DNA from: a virus
Reading direction: 5' to 3' (one strand)
IMG/VR virus record: IMGVR_UViG_3300033273_000465
Coordinates: 1-25,759 of that record
DNA: 25,759 bases
Part shown: in pieces, positions 1-6,524 of the stretch
Layout: every line of letters begins with the position of its first letter
Numbering within the stretch: the stretch's first letter is position 1
Notes under the pieces: generated by a model
What the model was told of the DNA's origin: nothing
What the model saw: the letters and a program-made list of their open reading frames with translations, nothing else
Database searches by the model: none
Position numbers and translations under genes: made by a program

Positions 1-1
1 A

Positions 2-364
2 ACTAGAAAAGAAACAACTATCCATAACTGGGATGAACATTACGAGTTTGAACCTGAGTACTTTCTTACTTATAAGTGCTTAATTGGAGATAAAGGAGAT
101 AATGTTCCAGGAGTTGACGGAGTCGGCCCAAAGCGTGCTACTCAGTTAATCGAACAGTATGGAGATATATTTGATATTATGGCGAGTTTGCCTCTTGATA
201 GTAAGTATAAGTTTATTCAGAACTTAAATGAGTTCGGAGCTGAAGGACTAGAAAGAGGTATAAAACTTATGGATTTAACCTACGATGTCGAAGGCGCAGT
301 ACTTGGACATGGACAAGAAATTATAGAATTGGTGGAGAATTATGTCAGTGAAGATAGACTATAG
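2..364 (+). CDS. 5'-3' exonuclease (FEN/T5 D15-like), C-terminal part, 5' truncated by window edge
   Basis: The reading frame is open from base 2 and ends with TAG-like termination at 364, giving about 120 residues of the C-terminal part. It contains the helix-3-turn-helix signature of flap/5' exonucleases: a GDKGDNVPG segment (about residues 30-38 of the visible part), then GVGPKRATQL. This signature binds the sugar-phosphate backbone and positions the metal site. Family members (T5 D15, T4 RNase H, the Pol I N-terminal domain) remove RNA primers and process flaps during phage replication. The N-terminal catalytic half is outside the window, so activity cannot be judged. The last 23 bases overlap the start of nrdA, which suggests translational coupling to the nucleotide-metabolism genes. 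The assignment to the 5'-nuclease superfamily is solid; which subfamily is not resolved. Confidence 0.88.
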   Translation, partial: TRKETTIHNWDEHYEFEPEYFLTYKCLIGDKGDNVPGVDGVGPKRATQLIEQYGDIFDIMASLPLDSKYKFIQNLNEFGAEGLERGIKLMDLTYDVEGAVLGHGQEIIELVENYVSEDRL

Positions 365-2117
365 TAAAGATGCCCTGCTAGACGAGTTTGCTCATGCAAC
401 TCTAAAAGATAGGTATATGATAGCAGGTGAAACATCGCCGCAAGAAGCATTTGCTCGGGCTGCTGAAGCTTTTGCAGATGACGCTGATCATGCACAGCGT
501 TTGTATGATTATGTGAGCAACCTCTGGTTTATGTTTGCTACACCAGTTCTAAGTAACGGTGGAACAAAAAGAGGATTGCCAATAAGTTGTTTTCTTAACT
601 ATGTAGATGATAGTAGGGAAGGTATTACAGATCATTATGTGGAAAATGCCTTCCTTTCATCTTTTGGAGGGGGTATCGGCGGTACTTGGAGTGATGTGCG
701 TTCAGTTGGAACTAAAACATCAAAAGGCTCCGAAAGTACTGGAGTTATTCCTTTTGTAAAAGTCGTAGACGCAGAGATGTTGGCTTTCTCACAGGGAGTC
801 ACAAGACGAGGAAGTTATGCTGCGTATCTACATATGTCACACCCTGAAATAGAGGAGTTTTTAGATGGAAGAAAACCAACGGGAGGGGACTCTAATAGAA
901 AGTTTCTTAACTTACACCATAGCGTTGTTATTCCTGATGAGTTTATGGAGTTAATCCATAGAGCTACACGAGAAGATAACTTTGATGATAGTTGGAAACT
1001 TATTGATCCTCACACAAAACAAGTAGTAAAAACAGTTAGTGCTAGAGCATTATGGGTAAAGATTTTACAGAATCGTATGGAAACTGGAGAACCTTATCTA
1101 ATGTTTGAAGATGCCGTGAATAATGCTTTACCAGATTTTCAGAAAAGAAAAGGATTACAGGTGCATCATAGTAACTTATGTTCAGAAATAACTCTTGCTA
1201 CAAATGAAGAGAGAACAGCAGTATGTTGTCTATCTTCTGTAAATCTAGAATACTATGATGAGTGGAAAAACCACCCTGCATTTATATCTGATTTAGTCAG
1301 AATGTTAGATAATGTACTAGAGTATTTTATTAATAATGCTCCAAATCAATTAGAAAAAGCTAAGTTTAGTGCTATGAGGGAGAGAAGCATTGGACTTGGT
1401 GCTATGGGATTTCACGCCTTCCTACAGAAAACAGGCATACCATTTGAAAGCGCGATGGCAAATGAAACAAACATAGAAATGTTTAGTCATATAAAAAGCC
1501 AAGCAGATTTAGTAACAAGACAACTCGCAGTAGAGAGAGGCGCGTGTCCAGATGATGATACCTGTTCAGTCAGAAATGCTCATCTGTTAGCAATTGCTCC
1601 TAATGCTAGTTCAAGTATTATTTGTGGAAATACATCTCCAAGTATCGAACCTTATCGTGCTAATGCTTACACACAGAAAACAAAAAGTGGAAGTAACTTA
1701 GTAAAAAATAAATATCTTGACAAGATACTAAAAGAAAAGTGTGTAAGTGAAGACGATTACTCAGAGATATGGAGAAGTATAATTGCAAATAAAGGAAGTG
1801 TTCAACACCTAGATATACTTGATGATTGGGATAAAGATGTATTTAAAACCGCAGTTGAGATTAATCAATCTTGGATTGTAGAACACGCATCAGTGCGACA
1901 ACAGTATATATGCCAGTCGCAGAGTGTTAATTTATTCTTTCCACCTGATGTTAATAAAGCAGACTTACATAATGTACACATGTTAGCATGGGCGAAAGAC
2001 TTAAAAACTTTATATTATCTTAGAAGTGAGGCTATCAGTAGAGCTGATAATGTTACTTCTCAAGCTAAAAGAGAGATAATCTTTGAACAACAAGATTGTC
2101 TAAGTTGTGAGGGATAA
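342..2117 (+). CDS. nrdA: Class Ia ribonucleotide reductase large (alpha) subunit, no ATP-cone
   Basis: It reduces ribonucleoside diphosphates to deoxyribonucleotides with NrdB and so supplies dNTPs for phage replication. All catalytic residues can be placed by comparison with E. coli NrdA: Cys83 (C225) and Cys295 (C462) as the redox pair, Asn278-x-Cys280-x-Glu282 (N437/C439/E441) at the active site, the Tyr558-Tyr559 radical relay (Y730/Y731), and a C-terminal Cys586-x2-Cys589 shuttle pair. The protein is 591 aa against about 760 in E. coli. The missing part is the N-terminal ATP-cone that senses ATP/dATP, so overall activity is probably not shut off by dATP. The ATG at 342 is preceded by GGAG about 5 bases upstream and lies inside the exonuclease gene. 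nrdB follows after one base. No thioredoxin or glutaredoxin gene is visible here, so the reductant must come from elsewhere. Confidence 0.96.
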   Translation: MSVKIDYSKDALLDEFAHATLKDRYMIAGETSPQEAFARAAEAFADDADHAQRLYDYVSNLWFMFATPVLSNGGTKRGLPISCFLNYVDDSREGITDHYVENAFLSSFGGGIGGTWSDVRSVGTKTSKGSESTGVIPFVKVVDAEMLAFSQGVTRRGSYAAYLHMSHPEIEEFLDGRKPTGGDSNRKFLNLHHSVVIPDEFMELIHRATREDNFDDSWKLIDPHTKQVVKTVSARALWVKILQNRMETGEPYLMFEDAVNNALPDFQKRKGLQVHHSNLCSEITLATNEERTAVCCLSSVNLEYYDEWKNHPAFISDLVRMLDNVLEYFINNAPNQLEKAKFSAMRERSIGLGAMGFHAFLQKTGIPFESAMANETNIEMFSHIKSQADLVTRQLAVERGACPDDDTCSVRNAHLLAIAPNASSSIICGNTSPSIEPYRANAYTQKTKSGSNLVKNKYLDKILKEKCVSEDDYSEIWRSIIANKGSVQHLDILDDWDKDVFKTAVEINQSWIVEHASVRQQYICQSQSVNLFFPPDVNKADLHNVHMLAWAKDLKTLYYLRSEAISRADNVTSQAKREIIFEQQDCLSCEG

Positions 2118-2118
2118 G

Positions 2119-3075
2119 ATGTTATTAGAAGATCGCAATTATTATAAACCCTTTGACTACCCATGGGCTTATGAAGCCTATAAAAAACAACAACAAATGC
2201 ACTGGCTACCTGATGAAGTACCGTTGCAAGATGATATTAAAGACTATAATCAAAAACTTACTCCTGAGAATAGAGAATTATTAGATAATATATTTAGATT
2301 CTTTACTCAGGCAGATGTTGATGTTTGTTGTGGATATGCTAAACACTATCTACCAACATTTAAGTCACCAGAAGTAAGAATGATGTTAGTATCATTTGCA
2401 GCAATGGAAGCAGTTCACCAGGATGCCTACTCGTTGTTGTTAGAATCCTTGGGTAAATCAGATGGGATTTACAAAGAGTTTATGGATATTCAAGAAATGG
2501 TTGAGAAACATGAGTATCTATCTAACTTTAGTATGAAAACTCCACATGAAATTGCAAAAACACTTGCAGTATATAGTGGGTTTACAGAAGGAGTACAATT
2601 GTTTAGTAGTTTTGCTATACTATTGAACTTCCCAAGACACAACCTTATGAAAGGTATGGGTCAGATTGTAACTTGGAGTATTCGAGATGAGACACTTCAT
2701 GTAGAAAATGTTTCCAAGTTATTTAGACAGTTTATTGCTGAAAATCCTGAAATATGGACAGATAAGCTAAAGTATGAAGTATATTGTGCAGCGGAACGCG
2801 TTGTTGAATTAGAAGATAAGTTTATTGATGTTTGTTTTAATAAAGCAGACATACCTGATTTAACAGCAGAAGAAGTAAAAGAGTATATTCGTTATATTGC
2901 GGATAGAAGATTGCTTGGACTCGGAATGAAAAATATATTCCATAGTGACAAGAATCCGTTACCTTGGATTGACATGCAAATAAACGCAGTTGAGCATACC
3001 AACTTTTTTGAAAACCGTGCTACCGAGTATGCTAAGAGTAGTACACAAGGAAATTGGCAGGATATATTTAAGTAA
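2119..3075 (+). CDS. nrdB: Class I ribonucleotide reductase small (beta) subunit
   Basis: This is the diiron-tyrosyl radical subunit that starts catalysis in NrdA. Numbered from the ATG at 2119 (318 aa), the metal ligands by alignment to E. coli R2 are Asp66, Glu97, His100, Glu157, Glu191 and His194 (in RDETLH). The radical tyrosine is Tyr104, four residues after the first His, as in E. coli Y122. All ligands are intact, so this is not one of the metal-free class Ie forms. I prefer the ATG at 2119 because GAGGG lies 5 bases upstream and it starts one base after the nrdA stop. An in-frame GTG at 2107 would add four residues and overlap nrdA. The stop overlaps the next ATG as TAATG. The ferritin-like core and length match phage NrdB proteins. 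Confidence 0.95.
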   Translation: MLLEDRNYYKPFDYPWAYEAYKKQQQMHWLPDEVPLQDDIKDYNQKLTPENRELLDNIFRFFTQADVDVCCGYAKHYLPTFKSPEVRMMLVSFAAMEAVHQDAYSLLLESLGKSDGIYKEFMDIQEMVEKHEYLSNFSMKTPHEIAKTLAVYSGFTEGVQLFSSFAILLNFPRHNLMKGMGQIVTWSIRDETLHVENVSKLFRQFIAENPEIWTDKLKYEVYCAAERVVELEDKFIDVCFNKADIPDLTAEEVKEYIRYIADRRLLGLGMKNIFHSDKNPLPWIDMQINAVEHTNFFENRATEYAKSSTQGNWQDIFK

Positions 3076-3272
3076 TGAATATTCAACAAAAAATAAGTAT
3101 CGATGGTATAGAGTATGATACAGATGATTTTACAAAAGACCAAAAACTGATTGTAGTTGCTATGAACTTTTGTGAAAACGAAATTGGTATGACTGAGCAA
3201 AGACTGGCCGCTTTAAAAACTGCCAGACAAGCATATATCAATGATTTAGGTCAACAACTGTCAGAGCAATAA
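3075..3272 (+). CDS. Small conserved phage protein (possibly DUF6447-like)
   Basis: A 65-aa protein whose ATG overlaps the nrdB stop by one base (TAATG), so it is probably translated by coupling. It starts with a short beta-prone segment (ISIDGIEYD). An amphipathic, probably helical region follows, ending in a QRLAALKTARQAY motif. This pattern resembles small proteins I recall from cyanophage and other marine phage genomes (DUF6447 family). That match is from memory and not verified. No catalytic motif, signal peptide or membrane segment is visible, and the function is unknown. Its place between nrdB and the glycosyltransferases does not point to a role. Confidence 0.72.
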   Translation: MNIQQKISIDGIEYDTDDFTKDQKLIVVAMNFCENEIGMTEQRLAALKTARQAYINDLGQQLSEQ

Positions 3273-3273
3273 T

Positions 3274-3930
3274 ATGAAAATCTTTATTGGCTTTGATAGT
3301 GACCACCCTGAAGCATATGAAGTATGTGCGGAATCTATTCGTAGATTTAATTCAAACCATGAGATTATACCACTGATAAAATCAGAATTACAAGAGAATG
3401 GGGTATATACAAGAGAGTATCAAGGTGAAAGTACAGAGTTTGCTTTTACTCGCTTTCTTGTACCATCTCTTTGTAATTATGAAGGACACGCTTTATTTTG
3501 TGATGGAGACTTCTTTTGGAGGTGCGACCCACAAGAAATAGAACACTTAATAAAAACTCTAAATGAAAATCATAGTGTATGGTGTGTTCAACATCCTCCT
3601 TTTCTAACAACTCCTAACAAGAAGATGTTAGGCAAATCAAATATGACCTACCCTAAAAAGTATTGGTCATCTCTTATGTACTTTAACAATACTTTATGTA
3701 CAAATCTTACACATGAATCTATAAATAACTGGAACGCAAGTTGGTTACATGAAATGGAATGGGCAGATGGAATAGGTAGCTTACCCGCAGAATATAATGC
3801 TATGGTAAATTATTATTTGTTCCCTAATGCTAAGGCTGTTCATTTTACCGATGGTGGACCGTGGTTAGATATTCATGACAACTTAGGATACTCAAACGAA
3901 TGGCTAAAAGTTTACAAGACTCTTCCATAA
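3274..3930 (+). CDS. GT8-like (GT-A fold) glycosyltransferase
   Basis: A 218-aa protein starting with an MKIFIGFDS strand typical of GT-A nucleotide-sugar binding folds. A DGD motif at Asp77-x-Asp79 fits the metal-binding DxD of GT8-type enzymes. Other family-like blocks are STEFAFTRFLVP (about residues 53-64), WSSLMYFNN (131-139), and HFTDGGPW near the C-terminus (190-197), where GT8 enzymes have a late metal-binding His and Gly-rich loop. It would move a sugar from a nucleotide donor to an unknown acceptor in the cytoplasm. No signal peptide or membrane segment is seen. It starts one base after the upstream stop and overlaps the next gene by 31 bases. Likely targets are host surface sugars, phage DNA bases or virion proteins; the sequence does not decide. 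Confidence 0.82.
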   Translation: MKIFIGFDSDHPEAYEVCAESIRRFNSNHEIIPLIKSELQENGVYTREYQGESTEFAFTRFLVPSLCNYEGHALFCDGDFFWRCDPQEIEHLIKTLNENHSVWCVQHPPFLTTPNKKMLGKSNMTYPKKYWSSLMYFNNTLCTNLTHESINNWNASWLHEMEWADGIGSLPAEYNAMVNYYLFPNAKAVHFTDGGPWLDIHDNLGYSNEWLKVYKTLP

Positions 3931-4544
3931 TATTAGTTGGTAACTCTGTCGAATTACTAAAATATAATTACGGTGACTACATTGATAGTTTTGATTATGT
4001 TGTGCGATTTGGACAAGGAGTTCCCGAAGATTATAACTACTCAGCAGTCGGTAGAAGAACTGATTTTTGGGTAACAGGATGGTTAAGAAAAAACTTTTGG
4101 CATCGTTTTCCTAATGCGAAGATTCTATTTAATCGTAGTAGAATCCATATGAATGTAGAGCCAAATATTGAACTACCGTTTGATAATCATACAATTATGT
4201 TCAATGATAAAGAACTTCTCAAGATATTTGAACAAATAGGAGCAACTAATGATAATGCCAGAGAGGGTGCAAGGCCTTCTGCAGGTTTTGTTGCTATTCT
4301 ATATTTTCTCAAAAAACTCAAATGCAAAAATATAACATTAATTGGATTTGACTTCTTTTCTAAAAAATTACCTATAAAGAGTGGTGGAGACCATCCAGCG
4401 AGTTGGCATTTGCCATTTAATAGCTCAGTAAAAAATCCACACAACCCTCATGAAAAAGGGTTGGTATGGAAGTGGTATAATGAAGGGAAGTTAGATTGGA
4501 AAATATTATCTAACTTAGATAGTGAGTTTCTAGATCTTTCCTAA
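3900..4544 (+). CDS. GT29 (sialyltransferase)-like glycosyltransferase
   Basis: A 214-aa protein with the layout of the GT29 sialyltransferase family. An L-motif-like block near the N-terminus (about residues 9-37) reads VGNS, then GDYIDSFDYVVRF, followed by VGRRTDF. An S-motif-like block (about 124-150) carries RPSAGF, a conserved-position Cys142, then LIGFDFF. A His/Glu cluster (His181, His184, Glu185) lies where GT29 enzymes place a catalytic His, but the spacing is not the exact VS motif, so this point is tentative. Known GT29 enzymes use CMP-activated sugars; the donor here is not knowable from sequence. There is no membrane anchor, unlike eukaryotic GT29. The start lies 31 bases inside the preceding glycosyltransferase gene. 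The 3' end overlaps the opposite-strand gene by 15 bases. Confidence 0.72.
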   Translation: MAKSLQDSSIILVGNSVELLKYNYGDYIDSFDYVVRFGQGVPEDYNYSAVGRRTDFWVTGWLRKNFWHRFPNAKILFNRSRIHMNVEPNIELPFDNHTIMFNDKELLKIFEQIGATNDNAREGARPSAGFVAILYFLKKLKCKNITLIGFDFFSKKLPIKSGGDHPASWHLPFNSSVKNPHNPHEKGLVWKWYNEGKLDWKILSNLDSEFLDLS

Positions 4545-5468
4545 TGAAAATCCTGCTGTTACTAGCTTACCAGCACTTTGTTTTTGTTTCTCTGATTTAA
4601 TTAATAATTTTTCATTTAATCTAGCATCTCTTAAATTGACTGGTATTTTATCAATTAATTTTGTATATAAATCCCAAGGAGTAGCTAGTTGAACTCCTGA
4701 TTGTAGATTATAATAATCTTTTTCTAAAAGATTTGGATGAATGTCCAAAGTATACGCTTTTCTTAACATAATATTATAATTAATTGTATCTAGTGTACCG
4801 ATTGCATCTAGTTCTAATAATGGGTCAAGTTTTCCATGCATATAAGTAGGCATTTTACTTACTCCATAAGTATTAAAATATTTCTGTATAGGTACTTCTC
4901 TTGCACCATTAATATATGCATCTATATCTGTTGTATTCACATGTTTTCTATTTGGTAATACTCCATCTTTAAAGAATAAATCTTGGTCTTGTTTATACTT
5001 TAATTCTTCCCAGTTCCAAATCATAAATGTCCAATCAGTTTGAAATCCTGAAGGTATTCCGAGTATGTCATAATAACTCTTAAACATACCATGATTATGA
5101 AATACATTTCTAGAACTAATTGCTCCTATATTCTTAAACCAAGAGTTTGGAGGTAATTGATTTCCAATTAACTCTCTTAAAAATATTGGTACACCTGTAT
5201 ACATTTGTACAATTTTATTTATAGGAAAGTTTTTTCTAAACCAATGTCTTTTAAATTGTAAAGACATTTTTGCCATGTGATGAGTTGTATAATCCGCTTG
5301 ATATATTTGAACATCATCAAAGTTTGCTATAATCCAAGTAATAAGTGCATCATCATAATCAGGTGGACTAATAAAGACATGCAAGCGGAATCGCTCTGTT
5401 TTATCTAACAGAGATGCAAGTGTAAACATTGAATACACTGGATGAAATCTAATTGCTATATCTATCAT
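4530..5468 (-). CDS. Protein of unknown function, last gene of the late operon
   Basis: A 312-aa soluble protein that I do not recognise. The N-terminus (residues 2-35) looks like an alternating strand-helix-strand region (IDIAIRF, then LHVFIS), as in Rossmann-like folds. A FHNHGMFK motif at residues 123-130 faintly recalls the HG..K element of CDP-glycerol/teichoic-acid-type GT-B transferases, which is too weak to assign. The C-terminus is basic. Its start overlaps the stop of the 297-aa upstream gene as ATGA, so the two are probably co-translated and may act together, perhaps in polysaccharide or virion sugar chemistry. Its 3' end overlaps the convergent GT29-like gene by 15 bases. The ORF is certainly coding in my view; the function is open. 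Confidence 0.8.
   Translation of the reverse strand: MIDIAIRFHPVYSMFTLASLLDKTERFRLHVFISPPDYDDALITWIIANFDDVQIYQADYTTHHMAKMSLQFKRHWFRKNFPINKIVQMYTGVPIFLRELIGNQLPPNSWFKNIGAISSRNVFHNHGMFKSYYDILGIPSGFQTDWTFMIWNWEELKYKQDQDLFFKDGVLPNRKHVNTTDIDAYINGAREVPIQKYFNTYGVSKMPTYMHGKLDPLLELDAIGTLDTINYNIMLRKAYTLDIHPNLLEKDYYNLQSGVQLATPWDLYTKLIDKIPVNLRDARLNEKLLIKSEKQKQSAGKLVTAGFSLGKI
4554..4590 (+). terminator. Candidate intrinsic terminator of the plus-strand operon
   Basis: Ten bases after the stop of the GT29-like gene there is a short inverted repeat, TGCTG (4554-4558) with CAGCA (4571-4575). A T-rich run, CTTTGTTTTTGTTT, follows immediately. This has the form of a weak Rho-independent terminator. It lies inside the coding sequence of the convergent minus-strand gene, so the base pattern could also be a by-product of that gene (a Lys/Gln-rich stretch). 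The stem is only 5 bp. Confidence 0.35.
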
Positions 5469-6358
5469 TTTATATTATAATCCCAAAAGTTTTCTAAGTA
5501 AAGATACATTCTTTCTTCTGCATCTTCATCAAAATCAAATATGATTCCTGATCTTTTACTAGACATTATCTTAAGTAATGCGTCTGTTGAACTTTTAATT
5601 CCTTTAGCAGAAATCGCATAGTATATACTTTCATATGTAAGTGGGTTTTTCTTTCTTACATCATATGGAGTAGACACTAAACTTAACTGTTTGTCGAGTA
5701 GTAATGCTATAATTCCCATTTCACTATTTGGACAAATTGCAGCTTCTTTACAATTCATCAATAGTTCAAAACCACCTTCCTTTTTTCCTAGAATATTATC
5801 TGTTCCTAGTTCTTTCTTTAATTTTGCTATCCAAACATGCGCTGTAATTGGATGTGGTTTTACTTTAAATCCTCTATCAACATGCTCTCTCATTCGTTTC
5901 CATGATATTATATTTTTATTCATTAAGTTACTTCCTGGTGGAAAGATAACTTTATCATGGTACTCTGGACTTGCTTGTAGAATATATTTATTATGTAAGT
6001 TATTTTTAATTTTTTCAATTCTATCCCAATCGATTTTAGTTTCTCTTGTTGCAATAGTATATAACAAGTTATGATTTGAGGGAACTGAGGGAACTCGAAT
6101 GTATATTCCATTCCCTAAAAAATCAGTATATAACCAACTTCTTAAAACAAATCTCTCATCAGTATTATACCAAAGATCATATTCAAAAGGTAATCCTCTG
6201 TATGTTCTTGGAATAATCCTCTCTTTAAATTGAGCCAGTCGATTAAGATCCTCTTTAGGTCTAAAACACGAACCTGACTTCATTATATGAGTAGGAATAT
6301 CACCGAGACTTTCATTAATAGTCATTGCGGCTATTGGATTAGATGATTTAACTCCCAT
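5465..6358 (-). CDS. Capsule polysaccharide transferase-like protein (putative)
   Basis: A 297-aa protein. A KPHP motif (residues 167-170) is followed about 40 residues later by a Cys-Pro-Asn-Ser-Glu-Met-Gly segment (NSEMG at 211-215) and a short hydrophobic helix. In GT-B type capsule and teichoic-acid transferases (KpsC/KpsS, polysialyltransferase, CDP-glycerol transferase families) a K.HP motif and a downstream Ser/Gly loop bind the nucleotide-sugar donor. I infer a related fold, but the N-terminal half shows no signature I know. It overlaps the upstream 58-aa gene by 11 bases and the downstream 312-aa gene by 4 bases. The setting, behind a fibre gene and opposite two glycosyltransferases, supports a sugar-related role. 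The specific substrate is unknown. Confidence 0.6.
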   Translation of the reverse strand: MGVKSSNPIAAMTINESLGDIPTHIMKSGSCFRPKEDLNRLAQFKERIIPRTYRGLPFEYDLWYNTDERFVLRSWLYTDFLGNGIYIRVPSVPSNHNLLYTIATRETKIDWDRIEKIKNNLHNKYILQASPEYHDKVIFPPGSNLMNKNIISWKRMREHVDRGFKVKPHPITAHVWIAKLKKELGTDNILGKKEGGFELLMNCKEAAICPNSEMGIIALLLDKQLSLVSTPYDVRKKNPLTYESIYYAISAKGIKSSTDALLKIMSSKRSGIIFDFDEDAEERMYLYLENFWDYNIK

Positions 6359-6524
6359 TTTGTTTTAACTCATATACTTGTTTTTCTAAGTTTTTAATTC
6401 TCTCCTCATTTTCGCCGATAGTATCAAAGAAAGCTGCCATCATTGATTCTAGCTTCTTATTAAGATAATCTGTATCGACCTTAGTTCGTTCATTCAAAGG
6501 AACTTTTGTATCTTGCATTGACAT
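6348..6524 (-). CDS. Small coiled-coil protein, 58 aa
   Basis: A 58-residue frame starts MSMQDTKVPLNE and ends NGS before a TAA at 6348-6350. Its ATG shares one base with the stop of the 845-aa gene (TAATG), and its end overlaps the 297-aa gene by 11 bases, so it fills what otherwise looks like a 165-base gap. The C-terminal half (about residues 38-57, NEERIKNLEKQVYELK) has a heptad-like pattern of hydrophobic residues and charged pairs, typical of a short coiled coil. This could make it an oligomerisation or chaperone-type partner of the repeat protein upstream. That role is inferred from position only. No homologue is recognised. Confidence 0.7.
   Translation of the reverse strand: MSMQDTKVPLNERTKVDTDYLNKKLESMMAAFFDTIGENEERIKNLEKQVYELKQNGS

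Noticed and set aside
2107-2118. GTG at 2107 as the nrdB start
   Set aside because: The ATG at 2119 has a better-placed GAGGG, and the extra residues have no support.
2892-3200. Minus-strand 102-aa frame across the end of nrdB
   Set aside because: It lies opposite nrdB and the 65-aa gene, which have clear family or operon support. Its composition (Ile, Phe, Leu, Cys) is that of an antisense shadow.
4430-4463. Minus-strand hairpin CAACCCT/AGGGTTG followed by a T-run, a possible terminator of the late operon
   Set aside because: The 7-bp stem is real but six bases separate it from the T-run and it lies within the GT29-like gene, so it is not a convincing intrinsic terminator.
4508-4522. Inverted repeat TATCTAA-TTAGATA just beyond the 312-aa stop
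   Set aside because: All A/T apart from one C per arm, a one-base loop and only four T after it, so too weak to call.
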